Assembly: GCA_024233455.1 (NCBI GenBank)
Contig: JACKPP010000002.1
Coordinates: forward strand, 434,001 to 498,000
Source: Chlamydiales bacterium
GTDB lineage: Bacteria; Chlamydiota; Chlamydiia; Chlamydiales; JACKPQ01
Direction of reading: 5' to 3'
DNA: 64,000 nt
The position numbers and the translations under genes are program-made. The notes beneath the pieces are model-generated. The model was not told the origin of the DNA and searched no databases. It saw only the letters and a list, made by a program, of their open reading frames with translations. Positions 49,189 through 58,012 of this stretch are shown here, one piece after another. Position 1 is the stretch's first letter; the number at the start of each line of letters is the position of its first letter.

Positions 49189-49241
49189 ACCTAGTAGCTT
49201 CGAGTTTTGATGGCCTACCGCGAACTGCCAAACAAATTAAA

Positions 49242-49580
49242 TCAACTATACTCTACTTGCAGAGCATGGCAAGCTTGTTCATAAGAAGAAATTTGTGCAT
49301 TAAGCCGTTTCTTTTCTCTATCTTTTTCAGCTTCAGTTTTTAATTCCAAAGACTTGAATTCAGAAACCAACCTAGCATTTTTAACTTGTACATCACGCGA
49401 AGCTGAAATGTTCTTTGCTATTAACGGTACACCAAGTGGCAATCCCAGGCATAACCGCGCTTCGTCCAGCTTTTTTTCTTTATGAGTGATTTTTTTTAGG
49501 ATATCTTTTGCTTTGTGGAGATCTGCTAAGTTGTTTTTTTCAGCTTTTTGTAACTTTGCATGATACGCACTATCAATCAT
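49242..49580 (-). CDS. Coiled-coil hypothetical protein, possibly an N-terminally truncated remnant
   Basis: 112 residues, Lys/Glu-rich helix pattern (KLQKAEKNNLADLHKAKDIL, KSLELKTEAEKDREKKRL). The reading frame continues about 15 codons upstream of the ATG with protein-like sequence (KIFGIDEKATLTDA) but no start, so the gene may have lost its 5' end. The ribosome-binding site is weak. Confidence 0.45.
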   Translation of the reverse strand: MIDSAYHAKLQKAEKNNLADLHKAKDILKKITHKEKKLDEARLCLGLPLGVPLIAKNISASRDVQVKNARLVSEFKSLELKTEAEKDREKKRLNAQISSYEQACHALQVEYS

Positions 49581-49645
49581 TGCATCTGTTAGAGTGGCCT
49601 TTTCGTCAATGCCAAAAATCTTCCGTTAAAGACGATGCCTTTCGA

Positions 49646-49951
49646 TTATCTACCACGAGAGGATAGCATTTGGTGGATCATGCCACCGATGGGAAGCGCA
49701 CAAAGCGCAATGACGCCTAATAGACCTAAATACTTGGCATAATTTAACGGAAGGTATCTTGCAGAGAGTAAACAAACAAGCGAAATTCCACCTAAACTAC
49801 CGGCAAACTCTCTTTTCCCGCACATTACAAAATAAACAGCAGCTATAGCTGCAACTAAACTTACCGAATACAGACCAGAGCGAGCAACAACAGCAGAAAT
49901 TTCTGGTTCCATGTACACAAAACGATCTCTTGGAAAAGATGGAAGCCTCAT
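49646..49951 (-). CDS. Small membrane protein coupled to the PgpH-like gene
   Basis: 101 residues, three hydrophobic segments (about 25-44, 51-67, 74-95) and a polar N-terminus. Its ATG overlaps the stop of the HD phosphodiesterase gene (ATGA), so it is translated with it and may be its membrane partner. No family recognised. Confidence 0.65.
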   Translation of the reverse strand: MRLPSFPRDRFVYMEPEISAVVARSGLYSVSLVAAIAAVYFVMCGKREFAGSLGGISLVCLLSARYLPLNYAKYLGLLGVIALCALPIGGMIHQMLSSRGR

Positions 49952-52056
49952 CGCCTTCTTTCGGGAAATTTTACACGCAAATGGCGCGTTACAGCTAAAT
50001 TTTTGATAATAGTGCGTTTGACGATGCCGAGCTCTTCAAAAGTCAACTGACACTCATCAAATTGACCTTCTTCTGCTTTATCAGCGACAACGCGATCGAT
50101 GAGCTCGGTAAAAGTCGTTTCAGTAATTTCATCCAGTGAGCGGGATGCTGCCTCAACGCTATCAGCAATCATGATAATGGCCGATTCTTTCGTTCTAGGC
50201 TTTGGTCCCTGATAACGGAATAATTTTTCATCAACCAGGTCAACATCTCCATCCATCTGCTCTACTTGCTTGCTGTAAAAATAGTACACCAACGTCGTGC
50301 CATGATGCTCTTTAATGATATCAATTAACGTCGAAGGCAAGTTGTGCTGCTTGGCTAAAGCCTCACCCTCGGCCACATGGGCAATAATAACCTTTGTTGA
50401 CTCAAGCGGAGAAAGGAGCTGATGGATATCAAACCCTCCCACCTGGTTTTCGGTAAAATAATGGGGATTGAACAGCTTGCCAATGTCGTGGTAAAGCGCT
50501 GCTACCCGACAAAAAAGGCCGTTGGCCCCAATGGCTTGCGCTGCTGACTCAGATAAACTACCCACAACTAGGCTGTGTTGATAGGTGCCGGGAGCCTCAA
50601 TTGAAAGCCGTCTTAACAGCTCGTTATTAGGGTCCATATACTCCACTAGAGTGATATCGGTCATCACGCGAAAACTCGACTCAAGAATAGGCAAAAATCC
50701 AACCACAAACACTGCAGTAATTAACATAAAGCAAAGGGTACTGAGAACATCTGCAGCCAGCGGCACATCCCAGTAAATATTTTGAGCAAAATTAAATGCG
50801 AGTAAAATAGGCAAACAAGCCAGCCACACCTTTCCACAAACTGCAAAAACCTCTTTGCGTTTACGCACCTCTCTTGTGGCTATAATAGCAACGATGCCTG
50901 TAACCAGATTCATAATTAAAAAGCGGTTATGGTCCACAGCAAGAGTCACACCTAAAATCACACTCAAAAACATCACGCTAAAAAGTGCCACACTATGATC
51001 GACCAAAATACAAATCAGAATAGCTGCAAATGGAGCAAACAAGGGATAGCGCACAACTTCGATAAGGTGGTGTGACGTTTCGAGTAAAAAATACTCAGTG
51101 GCTTTTGCCACACAAAGCGTGACAATAAAAACGGTCGCAAAAATACCAAGCTTTTGAATGGAGTAATACACTCCTTTGCAAAAGAGCCGGAAATAAATAC
51201 CTCCCAAAATCACAATCACCAAAGCAAAAAGTATGCTACTAATAATCGTAAGTGGCATCCATAAATTACGCCGCTCGGCCAAAGCTTTTTTCATGCCCTG
51301 CATAATGGTCATATGCCGCATCGTCACCTTTTCACCCTGATCGATAATGCGTGACCCTGCGCGCACTTTTGTATGCTTAGGAGCGATGCTAGCCTCTACC
51401 ACTTGGCGCAGTTGTCTTTGAGCTCCTGCATCTTCTTCCACATTCCAGCTGTCAGAGCGGAAACGCTCAATCACATACTCCACTGCAGAAGTTGATCCAC
51501 CGTTACTTTGAATCACACGCGACGACAGTTCTCTCCAAAAACTATCGGGAAGATTCACCGCATCTTCATTGTTATAAGGGGTAAACAGATAATAATTTTG
51601 AGTAGACAAATTCATCTGACGAATTTTTTGCAGTGTCCGATTATCGGCAAACCTAGCCTGATCCATTAGGCGTTCGACAGATTTAGCCGCACTATAAAGC
51701 TGCTCTAAGTCTAGAGCGGGTTGATTTCTGGAAATATCGCTATCAAATTTTGCCGATCGCTCATCAATTTGTTTTTCATCGATTTTATAAATAAAGCCAA
51801 TGTCACGCGTAGCATCTTGGCGGAAAATAATTGTAGATTCATTGTCAGGAAATTCGAAATCGACTTGAGCTACTACGTAGTTTTTGGCAACGGTATCGAC
51901 CTCCAAAACTTCCACCCGCACTTCTCGAAAGTGCAAGAAAAGAGCTAAACAAAATGTGAGCAAAAGACCAATAAAAAGACGCCAGCCCAAGTTATTCGTC
52001 CTGAGCCGCTCTTTAACACTGACCTTTTCTTCGCTTCGACTACCGGCGTTTGCCAT
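49948..52056 (-). CDS. pgpH: 7TM-HD phosphodiesterase (PgpH-like, cyclic-di-AMP type)
   Basis: 702 residues. Membrane segment (about 25-42), large extracytoplasmic domain (to about 265), seven membrane segments (about 265-465), then a cytoplasmic HD domain: ALYHDIGKLFNPHYFTENQ, HVAEGEALAKQHNLP, KEHHGTTLVYYFYSK, and IADSVEAASRSLDE. This is the PgpH/YqfF layout, which degrades c-di-AMP in Firmicutes; chlamydiae make c-di-AMP, so the role is plausible. Divergent from dnaX across 181 bp. Confidence 0.9.
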   Translation of the reverse strand: MANAGSRSEEKVSVKERLRTNNLGWRLFIGLLLTFCLALFLHFREVRVEVLEVDTVAKNYVVAQVDFEFPDNESTIIFRQDATRDIGFIYKIDEKQIDERSAKFDSDISRNQPALDLEQLYSAAKSVERLMDQARFADNRTLQKIRQMNLSTQNYYLFTPYNNEDAVNLPDSFWRELSSRVIQSNGGSTSAVEYVIERFRSDSWNVEEDAGAQRQLRQVVEASIAPKHTKVRAGSRIIDQGEKVTMRHMTIMQGMKKALAERRNLWMPLTIISSILFALVIVILGGIYFRLFCKGVYYSIQKLGIFATVFIVTLCVAKATEYFLLETSHHLIEVVRYPLFAPFAAILICILVDHSVALFSVMFLSVILGVTLAVDHNRFLIMNLVTGIVAIIATREVRKRKEVFAVCGKVWLACLPILLAFNFAQNIYWDVPLAADVLSTLCFMLITAVFVVGFLPILESSFRVMTDITLVEYMDPNNELLRRLSIEAPGTYQHSLVVGSLSESAAQAIGANGLFCRVAALYHDIGKLFNPHYFTENQVGGFDIHQLLSPLESTKVIIAHVAEGEALAKQHNLPSTLIDIIKEHHGTTLVYYFYSKQVEQMDGDVDLVDEKLFRYQGPKPRTKESAIIMIADSVEAASRSLDEITETTFTELIDRVVADKAEEGQFDECQLTFEELGIVKRTIIKNLAVTRHLRVKFPERRR

Positions 52057-52201
52057 GCCACTATACTATCCCAAACTCAATAAATAATACCATATCTAAA
52101 TTTTAGTCATACTCCTAATCCAATTTTGAAGCAACGGACCAAGACTCTCTTTCTTTGAAAAAAATCAAACCCAAGCCTCTTCCCAAAGCAACTTTTTACG
52201 G

Positions 52202-52231
52202 TTTACTTGCGTGCTAGGGATCTGCTAGTAT
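52202..52231 (+). promoter_or_regulatory. Promoter candidate of dnaX
   Basis: TTTACT (52202-52207), 18 bp, TAGTAT (52226-52231), then six bases and ATG. No ribosome-binding site is seen. Confidence 0.5.
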
Positions 52232-52237
52232 AAGCCC

Positions 52238-53896
52238 ATGGAAAGACACCAGCCTATCGCACGCAGGTACAGGCCTCAAACTTTTGCCGCTGTTTGCCAC
52301 CAAGATGCCGTCGTCACAACTCTAAAAAATGCCTTGCGATCAGAAACTGTGGCTCAGAGCTACCTTTTTTGCGGTACCCGCGGCACGGGCAAAACGACCC
52401 TGGCAAGGCTTTTGGCCAAAGCACTCAACTGCCAAAACCTAAGCTCGGAATGTGAGCCGTGCAACACCTGCAGCACTTGCCGCGAAATCAATGCTTGTTC
52501 CTCCCTAGATGTGATCGAAATCGACGGCGCTTCTAATCGTGGCATCGATGATATCCGCCAAATCAATGAAACGGCCGGTTACGCTCCTAGCAGTTCCAAA
52601 TGGAAAATCTACATCATCGATGAAGTCCACATGCTCACCAAAGAGGCCTTCAATGCCCTTCTAAAAACTCTGGAAGAGCCGCCCCCACGGGTCAAATTCT
52701 TCTTCGCGACAACCGAGCCGAGCAAAATCCCTCCTACGATCCTCTCTAGATGTCAGCGGTTTAACCTCTCCCGCATGTCTGAAAGCTCCATCGTCAAAAA
52801 CTTAAGCTCCATCACCGAAGACCTTAGCTTGCCAGCTGAAAATAGCGCGCTACACCTCATCGCCCAGCTAGCTGATGGTTCCATGCGCGATAGTCAATCA
52901 CTTCTGGATCAAGTCATCTCTTATACCTCGGGCCCCATTACCCTTGAAAACACCTCCCAAATCCTGGGCATGACTCCCAAAGAATGCTTCTTTGCCCTGG
53001 ATAGCGCTGTACTTAACTCCAATTTAGCCTTTGCATTTGAACTTGCCGAGACCATCTTCGATTCGGGTAAAGACCTCAAGCACTTTCTCGATTCTCTGAT
53101 CACTCACTATCGCTTCATCTTACGCCTGCACTTGGGCACTACCACCAATCAAGAGGGATACAAGCGCGCCATGCAGATCTACACCCACCACGACTGCCTG
53201 GCTATTCTTGACTACCTCGTCAAATGGGTCCAGCAAATCCCTTCTTCGCCCTTCAAGCGGATTGACCTTGAAATGGTTCTTCTCTACATTTTGCGCATCA
53301 AAAAACGCCTACCGCTAGATGCCCTGATCGCTAGGCTCTCTGAGCTCGAGCAAAAACTTGGAGCATCTCAAAAAGACAGCCCGCCTGCTGTAGCAGAACA
53401 CCCCGTTATACCTTCACCGCAACCCCAGTTCCATCCAGCACCTGAAAAATCAACGGAGCCCCAACTGCAAACCGCCCCCACTACCTGGCCACCTGAGCAC
53501 ACCCAAGAAACCTCTCCAGTCACCCCACCTCCAGCAATGCAAGAATTACCACCTACAATGCCTTCCACTCCCCAAACAGCCCCAGTTGCCCCACCTCCAA
53601 CAATGCACCAAACACCTCCTGCGATGCCTCCCTCCTCTCAAATAGCTCCAGTTACCCCACCCCCATCAATGCAAGAATTACCACCTACAATGCCTTCCGC
53701 TCCCCAAACAGCTCCAGTCGCCCCACCCCCATCAATGCACCAAACACTCCCCCCTCCTCAAATAGATCGCGCCTTGCAAGCACCACAGTTAAATTCATCG
53801 ATAGTCCAGCCTAACTCAGAAGCTCCTCCCGCAAGCCACTACGACACACTCCTGAGCTTCGCTGCTATTGAGCTCAACGGCACCATCAAAAAATAA
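52238..53896 (+). CDS. dnaX: DNA polymerase III subunit gamma/tau
   Basis: 552 residues. Clamp-loader ATPase: GTRGTGKTTLARLLAKALNC (Walker A), zinc module CEPCNTCSTC, IIDEVHMLTKEAFNALLKTLEEPP (Walker B and following helix), ILSRCQRF (sensor/SRC motif). Domain III ends near residue 375. The remaining tail is a Pro/Ala/Met-rich low-complexity region made of 44-residue repeats instead of the usual tau domains IV-V. Followed by ybaB, as in most bacteria including chlamydiae. Confidence 0.96.
   Translation: MERHQPIARRYRPQTFAAVCHQDAVVTTLKNALRSETVAQSYLFCGTRGTGKTTLARLLAKALNCQNLSSECEPCNTCSTCREINACSSLDVIEIDGASNRGIDDIRQINETAGYAPSSSKWKIYIIDEVHMLTKEAFNALLKTLEEPPPRVKFFFATTEPSKIPPTILSRCQRFNLSRMSESSIVKNLSSITEDLSLPAENSALHLIAQLADGSMRDSQSLLDQVISYTSGPITLENTSQILGMTPKECFFALDSAVLNSNLAFAFELAETIFDSGKDLKHFLDSLITHYRFILRLHLGTTTNQEGYKRAMQIYTHHDCLAILDYLVKWVQQIPSSPFKRIDLEMVLLYILRIKKRLPLDALIARLSELEQKLGASQKDSPPAVAEHPVIPSPQPQFHPAPEKSTEPQLQTAPTTWPPEHTQETSPVTPPPAMQELPPTMPSTPQTAPVAPPPTMHQTPPAMPPSSQIAPVTPPPSMQELPPTMPSAPQTAPVAPPPSMHQTLPPPQIDRALQAPQLNSSIVQPNSEAPPASHYDTLLSFAAIELNGTIKK
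53516..53767 (+). repeat. Tandem 132-bp repeat inside dnaX
   Basis: Two copies (53516-53647 and 53648-53767, the second 12 bp shorter) encoding 44-residue proline-rich units; each consists of two similar halves (PPPAMQELPP... and PPPTMHQTPP...). Nucleotide identity is high, so the duplication is recent and copy number could vary. Confidence 0.85.
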
Positions 53897-53999
53897 AGTT
53901 TACGTTTTTCCGATGGATAAGCTGCATTCAATAAATGATTTTATATTGAGCTTTTCTCCATTTTTTACTACAATTGTATACCAATCAAAGGAGTAAATT

Positions 54000-54290
54000 G
54001 TGGGTAGCGGGTTTTCCAAAATGAAGAAGCAAGCTAAGCAGATGCAAGATCAAGTGCTTAAAATGCAAAAGGAAATGGAAGCATTAGAAGTAACTGGAAT
54101 TGCGGGAAGTGGACTTGTCTCACTTGCTCTGTCAGGTGATAAAAAACTTAAAAATATTTCTATACAACCTGACTGTGTTGATCCCACAGATGTGGAAGGC
54201 CTGCAAGACCTGATCATGGCAGCCTATGAAGATGCACTAGCTAAGCTTGAAGAAAGCTCCCCCATGGCGGGCATGCCCTTTGGCTTTTAA
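54000..54290 (+). CDS. ybaB: YbaB/EbfC nucleoid-associated protein
   Basis: 96 residues, GTG start with AAGGAG upstream. FSKMKKQAKQMQDQVLKMQK helix, then GSGLVSLALSGDKKLKNISI and LQDLIMAAYEDALAKLE. Dimeric DNA-binding protein; with recR and dnaX it forms a common replication/repair locus. Confidence 0.95.
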   Translation: MGSGFSKMKKQAKQMQDQVLKMQKEMEALEVTGIAGSGLVSLALSGDKKLKNISIQPDCVDPTDVEGLQDLIMAAYEDALAKLEESSPMAGMPFGF

Positions 54291-54350
54291 TCAGATCATC
54301 CAATCGATACTCTATAACGCTAGCGTGATGCTTGGTTGGTTAAATATAAT

Positions 54351-54368
54351 AATGGCAAGCTTGCCATT
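54351..54368. promoter_or_regulatory. Perfect 18-bp palindrome between ybaB and the ankyrin gene
   Basis: AATGGCAAG followed by its exact reverse complement CTTGCCATT, then TAAATTTT. It could be a terminator hairpin for dnaX-ybaB (7-bp stem, AGCT loop, T-rich tail) or an operator in front of the ankyrin gene. Confidence 0.6.
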
Positions 54369-54420
54369 TAAATTTTAACCCCTTAAGATCTTGTGCTAAT
54401 TTAAATAACTAGGAGACATT

Positions 54421-57400
54421 ATGAAACCAGTTGCAAATCTCCAAATAACCCAGGCGTTATTACAAAGCACACCTTCATCATACCTACTTAAGCGCATTGC
54501 GTTAGTAGCTGGCGTTGTTTTAATGACCGGTGGAATCGTAACTGTTGCAGCGGTTCTCTGTCTAAAACCAATTTTGAAAAAAGCAACCTTGCCAAATGAC
54601 AACACCATTGCAAGTAAAGTATCGGTTGAGGAGGGTAATGAGGTCCAAAAGTTGATTGACCAGGGCATTGATGTTAATAAACCTAGGTTTGTTGAAATAG
54701 CATTCCTAAATAGTGATGATGTCGCCAATCTATTTGCAGAAAAAATCAAAGATCCCAACATGTGCGTGGATGACAAGCCAATCCTTGCTGAGGCTGTCGA
54801 AAAAGGTTTTGACAAGACTGCAGCTACACTTGTTAAACGCCAAGCAAACGCTGACATTTCTGCCGGATATTGGAGGAATACACCATTAATCCATCTTGCT
54901 GTTAACAAAAAATTGCTTAAGACCGTCACCGAACTTGCCAAAGATGAAAGTCTGCATGAAAAACTGCACGATAAAAAGACTCCACTAGTCCATGCATTGG
55001 ATTTGGGTTGGGATGAGGGAGCAGCAGCTTTAGTGAGAGCTGGGGCCAATTGCCGGTTCAGCCATTCGGGCAAAGATGAAACCATCCACAGCTATCTCAA
55101 ATCAAGAGGTAGACAATTTCCCAAAACGGGGCAAGCTGTTGCCGAAAAAAAGATTCCGCTAGGTAAAGATGACAAAGTCGATCTTAACACCATCAACTCT
55201 GCCAACATTAGCCAGTTAAATCCATTGCAAAAAAACCAGCTCCTAACCCAGGCTATAAAAGATCGCCGGTGGTCATCCGTCATTGATCTCATTAAAGACG
55301 GGGCTAATCCTAATCCCGAAAATGCAACAATTGACGAACATCCCCTGTTTGCTGCTATAGAACACAATCACCAGGACTTATTCGAGCTATGTTTAGCAGG
55401 AATTAAAGCTAAGAACCTAAATGCTCAATATAAAAGCAGACTCAGCAACAACCGGTCGCCTCTTCAATTTGCAATGAAACAAAATAAATATGCGTTTGCA
55501 ATCCAACTTATCCGTCACGGCGTTGATGTTAACGTTGACGATGGATCGGATGTCTGCTCTTCTGCTATGATTTTTGAGGCAATAGATAGCGGCAATGAAG
55601 AGTTAGTCAAAGCGTTTAAAGAAGCTGGGGCTTCATTAGATGTAACCGACAATATATTTACAAAAACACCTTTTCTGTATGCTGTCAAAAAGAAAAAAAT
55701 GCACCTTGCAAGATTGCTATTTCGCAAAGGTACAGATGATTACCACAGCTTATTAGAGAACCCCACCCTTGCCTGCACCAAGTATGTGTTGGAACATTAT
55801 CAACTTACCGAGCTTGATACTACATCGCAAATTGCTATTTTACAGCAGCACATTGAAGGTGGCGAGAAGGAATCGGCTAAGAAGCAGCTAGGAACACTCA
55901 CTCCCTTGCAACAACAACAGCTTATTCAAGGGGCGGAAGAGCATTACACCCTCTTGCACTGGCTCCTTGTAGAAAAACCGATCGCTACACCTAAGGGAAC
56001 TACAATTGGTCCTAAAGCTATATCCTCTGCATTAGCAAAGGAAGATACTGCATTTGTCGCCAAGCTGCTAAGTGAGTATGGGGTAGAACCCTCTGGCACC
56101 CAGCTTCTCGAGCGCGCAATACAGGATGGAAACGAAGAGATTTTTCAAGCTTGCTTAACACATCCATCCTCTCTTAACAAAGAAAAATACATTCGTTCTC
56201 CCTTAGAGTGGGCTCTTAAAAGAAAAAAATACAACTTTGCCGAGCGCATTTACGAGGAGCAAACAAACAAAGAACATCAGGCTATGCTTAAGGCAGATGA
56301 TCAAAGCTGCGTAGAAAAAGCGCTAACCCAACACCCCTTAAATAAATGTGCATTGAAAGAGCAAATTACCTGTTTGAAGCGCTGGGTAAAACTGGGATGG
56401 AAGGAGCTGGTGATAGCTCAAATTGCCACCCTCAATGATGCCCAAAAAAAATCTGTTTTCGAATCCTCAGATTTATCTTATGCCCTATGCTGCTTTTTCG
56501 TTACAGAGGATGTGATTCCTCCAGGAAAGGGTTATGTGATCCATTCAACTTTTTTAGATCAGGCAATCGATGATAAGAACTTTGATATCGTCAAGCGGAT
56601 CATGCAATTAGGAAAACGACTATCCGAAACGTATGGATTTGGCACGCGCAGCTTTGTCTTTTACGCTATAGAAAATAACTTAAGTGATCTTTTACAGATT
56701 CTCTGCGATCAAGGCTACAGTCTAGATCAACGACAAAACGGTAAGCTTCCCTCCAGCTACGCTCTTGAAAAACTTTATTTCGATGCAGCAAATATCTTGC
56801 TCAAAGCTGGAGCCTCGTTTGTCCGTGAAGAAGTGATCAATACTAAAAATGAAACGTTTATTCGCTCCTATTTCACTAAATTTCCTCCAACTACGCACAA
56901 TGATTTGTGTGTGACACTTAATCTGTTACTAAGTTTAGAACTGACTGCGATAGCTGATGAGCAGCTTAAGGCTGTATCCTCCCCGCTCAAGCTATTCCTT
57001 TTCCCCAACCTCTCAGATGCAGTTTATGAATACTTGAAAAGCAATATTGCATTCTCGGAAGAAGAGACCAAGGAGCTAGTGATGACTGCTTTGCAAAATG
57101 CAATTGAAGACAGAGCTCTAAGTATCTACCACGATTATTCTCAGATAAGGTTCACTGATGAGGAGGTCAACAAGCTCTTGCTGGATGCAATAATTACTAA
57201 AAAAACTGCAATTGCAAAAAAGGTATATCTTGATTATCCCCAAGCACCATTTACTTGGGTTGAAAATGGCCAAAACATTAACGTCATTGATCAAGCCATT
57301 AATGCAACAGCTGATGCTCTCATTCAATATTTTGCAGAAAAGGGAATTCTGCCAACTGGAGAAAAATTGGAGGATGCCCACTTTAGGGACTGTGTTTTTA

Positions 57401-57714
57401 AGGCAACTACATCTTCAGACTACAAAGCCGCTGTCGTCAATGCCTGGAGCGAAGAATCCAAGGAAGGCATCGAGTCAGGTACCATCCCGGAAAAATACCA
57501 ATATGAACAATTTCTAACTTTTGCCGAGCAGGCAGATCAAGGTCAATTGACCGATACCGCCCGATCATTGATTACTCAAGTGAAACAACTAACGGAATTT
57601 TATAAATTAAGTCTTGAGGAACAAGAGCAGCGCTTTAAAGCAGCTAAAGCCGCTAATAATACAGACGAAATCAATTTTATCCTCAATAACTTCCCATGGT
57701 TTGAGAAAATCTGA
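54421..57714 (+). CDS. Large membrane-anchored ankyrin-repeat protein
   Basis: 1097 residues. One N-terminal hydrophobic segment (about 24-50, LKRIALVAGVVLMTGGIVTVAAVL), then degenerate ankyrin-type helix-loop-helix repeats, clearest as TPLIHLAVNKKLLKTVTELA, SPLQFAMKQNKYAFAIQLIRHGVDVN and TPFLYAVKKKKMHLARLLFRKG; the region up to residue 850 keeps this rhythm, and the end is helical. Ankyrin proteins in intracellular bacteria usually bind host proteins. Ribosome-binding site TAGGAGA. It sits between housekeeping ybaB and the U-box gene, with a MITE 109 bp downstream. Confidence 0.8.
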   Translation: MKPVANLQITQALLQSTPSSYLLKRIALVAGVVLMTGGIVTVAAVLCLKPILKKATLPNDNTIASKVSVEEGNEVQKLIDQGIDVNKPRFVEIAFLNSDDVANLFAEKIKDPNMCVDDKPILAEAVEKGFDKTAATLVKRQANADISAGYWRNTPLIHLAVNKKLLKTVTELAKDESLHEKLHDKKTPLVHALDLGWDEGAAALVRAGANCRFSHSGKDETIHSYLKSRGRQFPKTGQAVAEKKIPLGKDDKVDLNTINSANISQLNPLQKNQLLTQAIKDRRWSSVIDLIKDGANPNPENATIDEHPLFAAIEHNHQDLFELCLAGIKAKNLNAQYKSRLSNNRSPLQFAMKQNKYAFAIQLIRHGVDVNVDDGSDVCSSAMIFEAIDSGNEELVKAFKEAGASLDVTDNIFTKTPFLYAVKKKKMHLARLLFRKGTDDYHSLLENPTLACTKYVLEHYQLTELDTTSQIAILQQHIEGGEKESAKKQLGTLTPLQQQQLIQGAEEHYTLLHWLLVEKPIATPKGTTIGPKAISSALAKEDTAFVAKLLSEYGVEPSGTQLLERAIQDGNEEIFQACLTHPSSLNKEKYIRSPLEWALKRKKYNFAERIYEEQTNKEHQAMLKADDQSCVEKALTQHPLNKCALKEQITCLKRWVKLGWKELVIAQIATLNDAQKKSVFESSDLSYALCCFFVTEDVIPPGKGYVIHSTFLDQAIDDKNFDIVKRIMQLGKRLSETYGFGTRSFVFYAIENNLSDLLQILCDQGYSLDQRQNGKLPSSYALEKLYFDAANILLKAGASFVREEVINTKNETFIRSYFTKFPPTTHNDLCVTLNLLLSLELTAIADEQLKAVSSPLKLFLFPNLSDAVYEYLKSNIAFSEEETKELVMTALQNAIEDRALSIYHDYSQIRFTDEEVNKLLLDAIITKKTAIAKKVYLDYPQAPFTWVENGQNINVIDQAINATADALIQYFAEKGILPTGEKLEDAHFRDCVFKATTSSDYKAAVVNAWSEESKEGIESGTIPEKYQYEQFLTFAEQADQGQLTDTARSLITQVKQLTEFYKLSLEEQEQRFKAAKAANNTDEINFILNNFPWFEKI

Positions 57715-57822
57715 TTAATCGACTCACCGCTAGCTCAACGAGACTAAGTTTAAATCAAATCCTGAAAAAAATTTGCAATAAATCCTTATTTCAATGATGC
57801 TATCGTCTAAAAAAACCTATAA

Positions 57823-57987
57823 ACCTGAGTTATGGGTTTATATCACTAATCTTCAGGAGGCTTAGGTCATATAATGAGACCATTGGAACTCAAAAATAGG
57901 CATTTGGACTATATTCTCGTTCAAAATGACTCATTCTATGAACCGAATCCTCTATGAATATCAGCAATCAAAACCCAAAACTCAGGT
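57823..57987. mobile_element. MITE copy C (full length, with TATAA target duplication)
   Basis: 165 bp, ends ACCTGAGTTATGGGTTT and (reverse complement) ACCTGAGTTTTGGGTTT. TATAA flanks it on both sides (57818-57822 and 57988-57992). The interior matches copy B closely; the left 45 bp match copy A. It ends 25 bp before the U-box start codon, so it forms most of the upstream region of that gene. Confidence 0.9.
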
Positions 57988-58012
57988 TATAAAGCTGTTT
58001 TTAGGATTCTTT

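Noticed and set aside
57926..58012. N-terminal extension of the U-box protein
   Set aside because: The extension is encoded by MITE sequence (ends at 57987); the ATG at 58013 has a ribosome-binding site and begins domain-like sequence.
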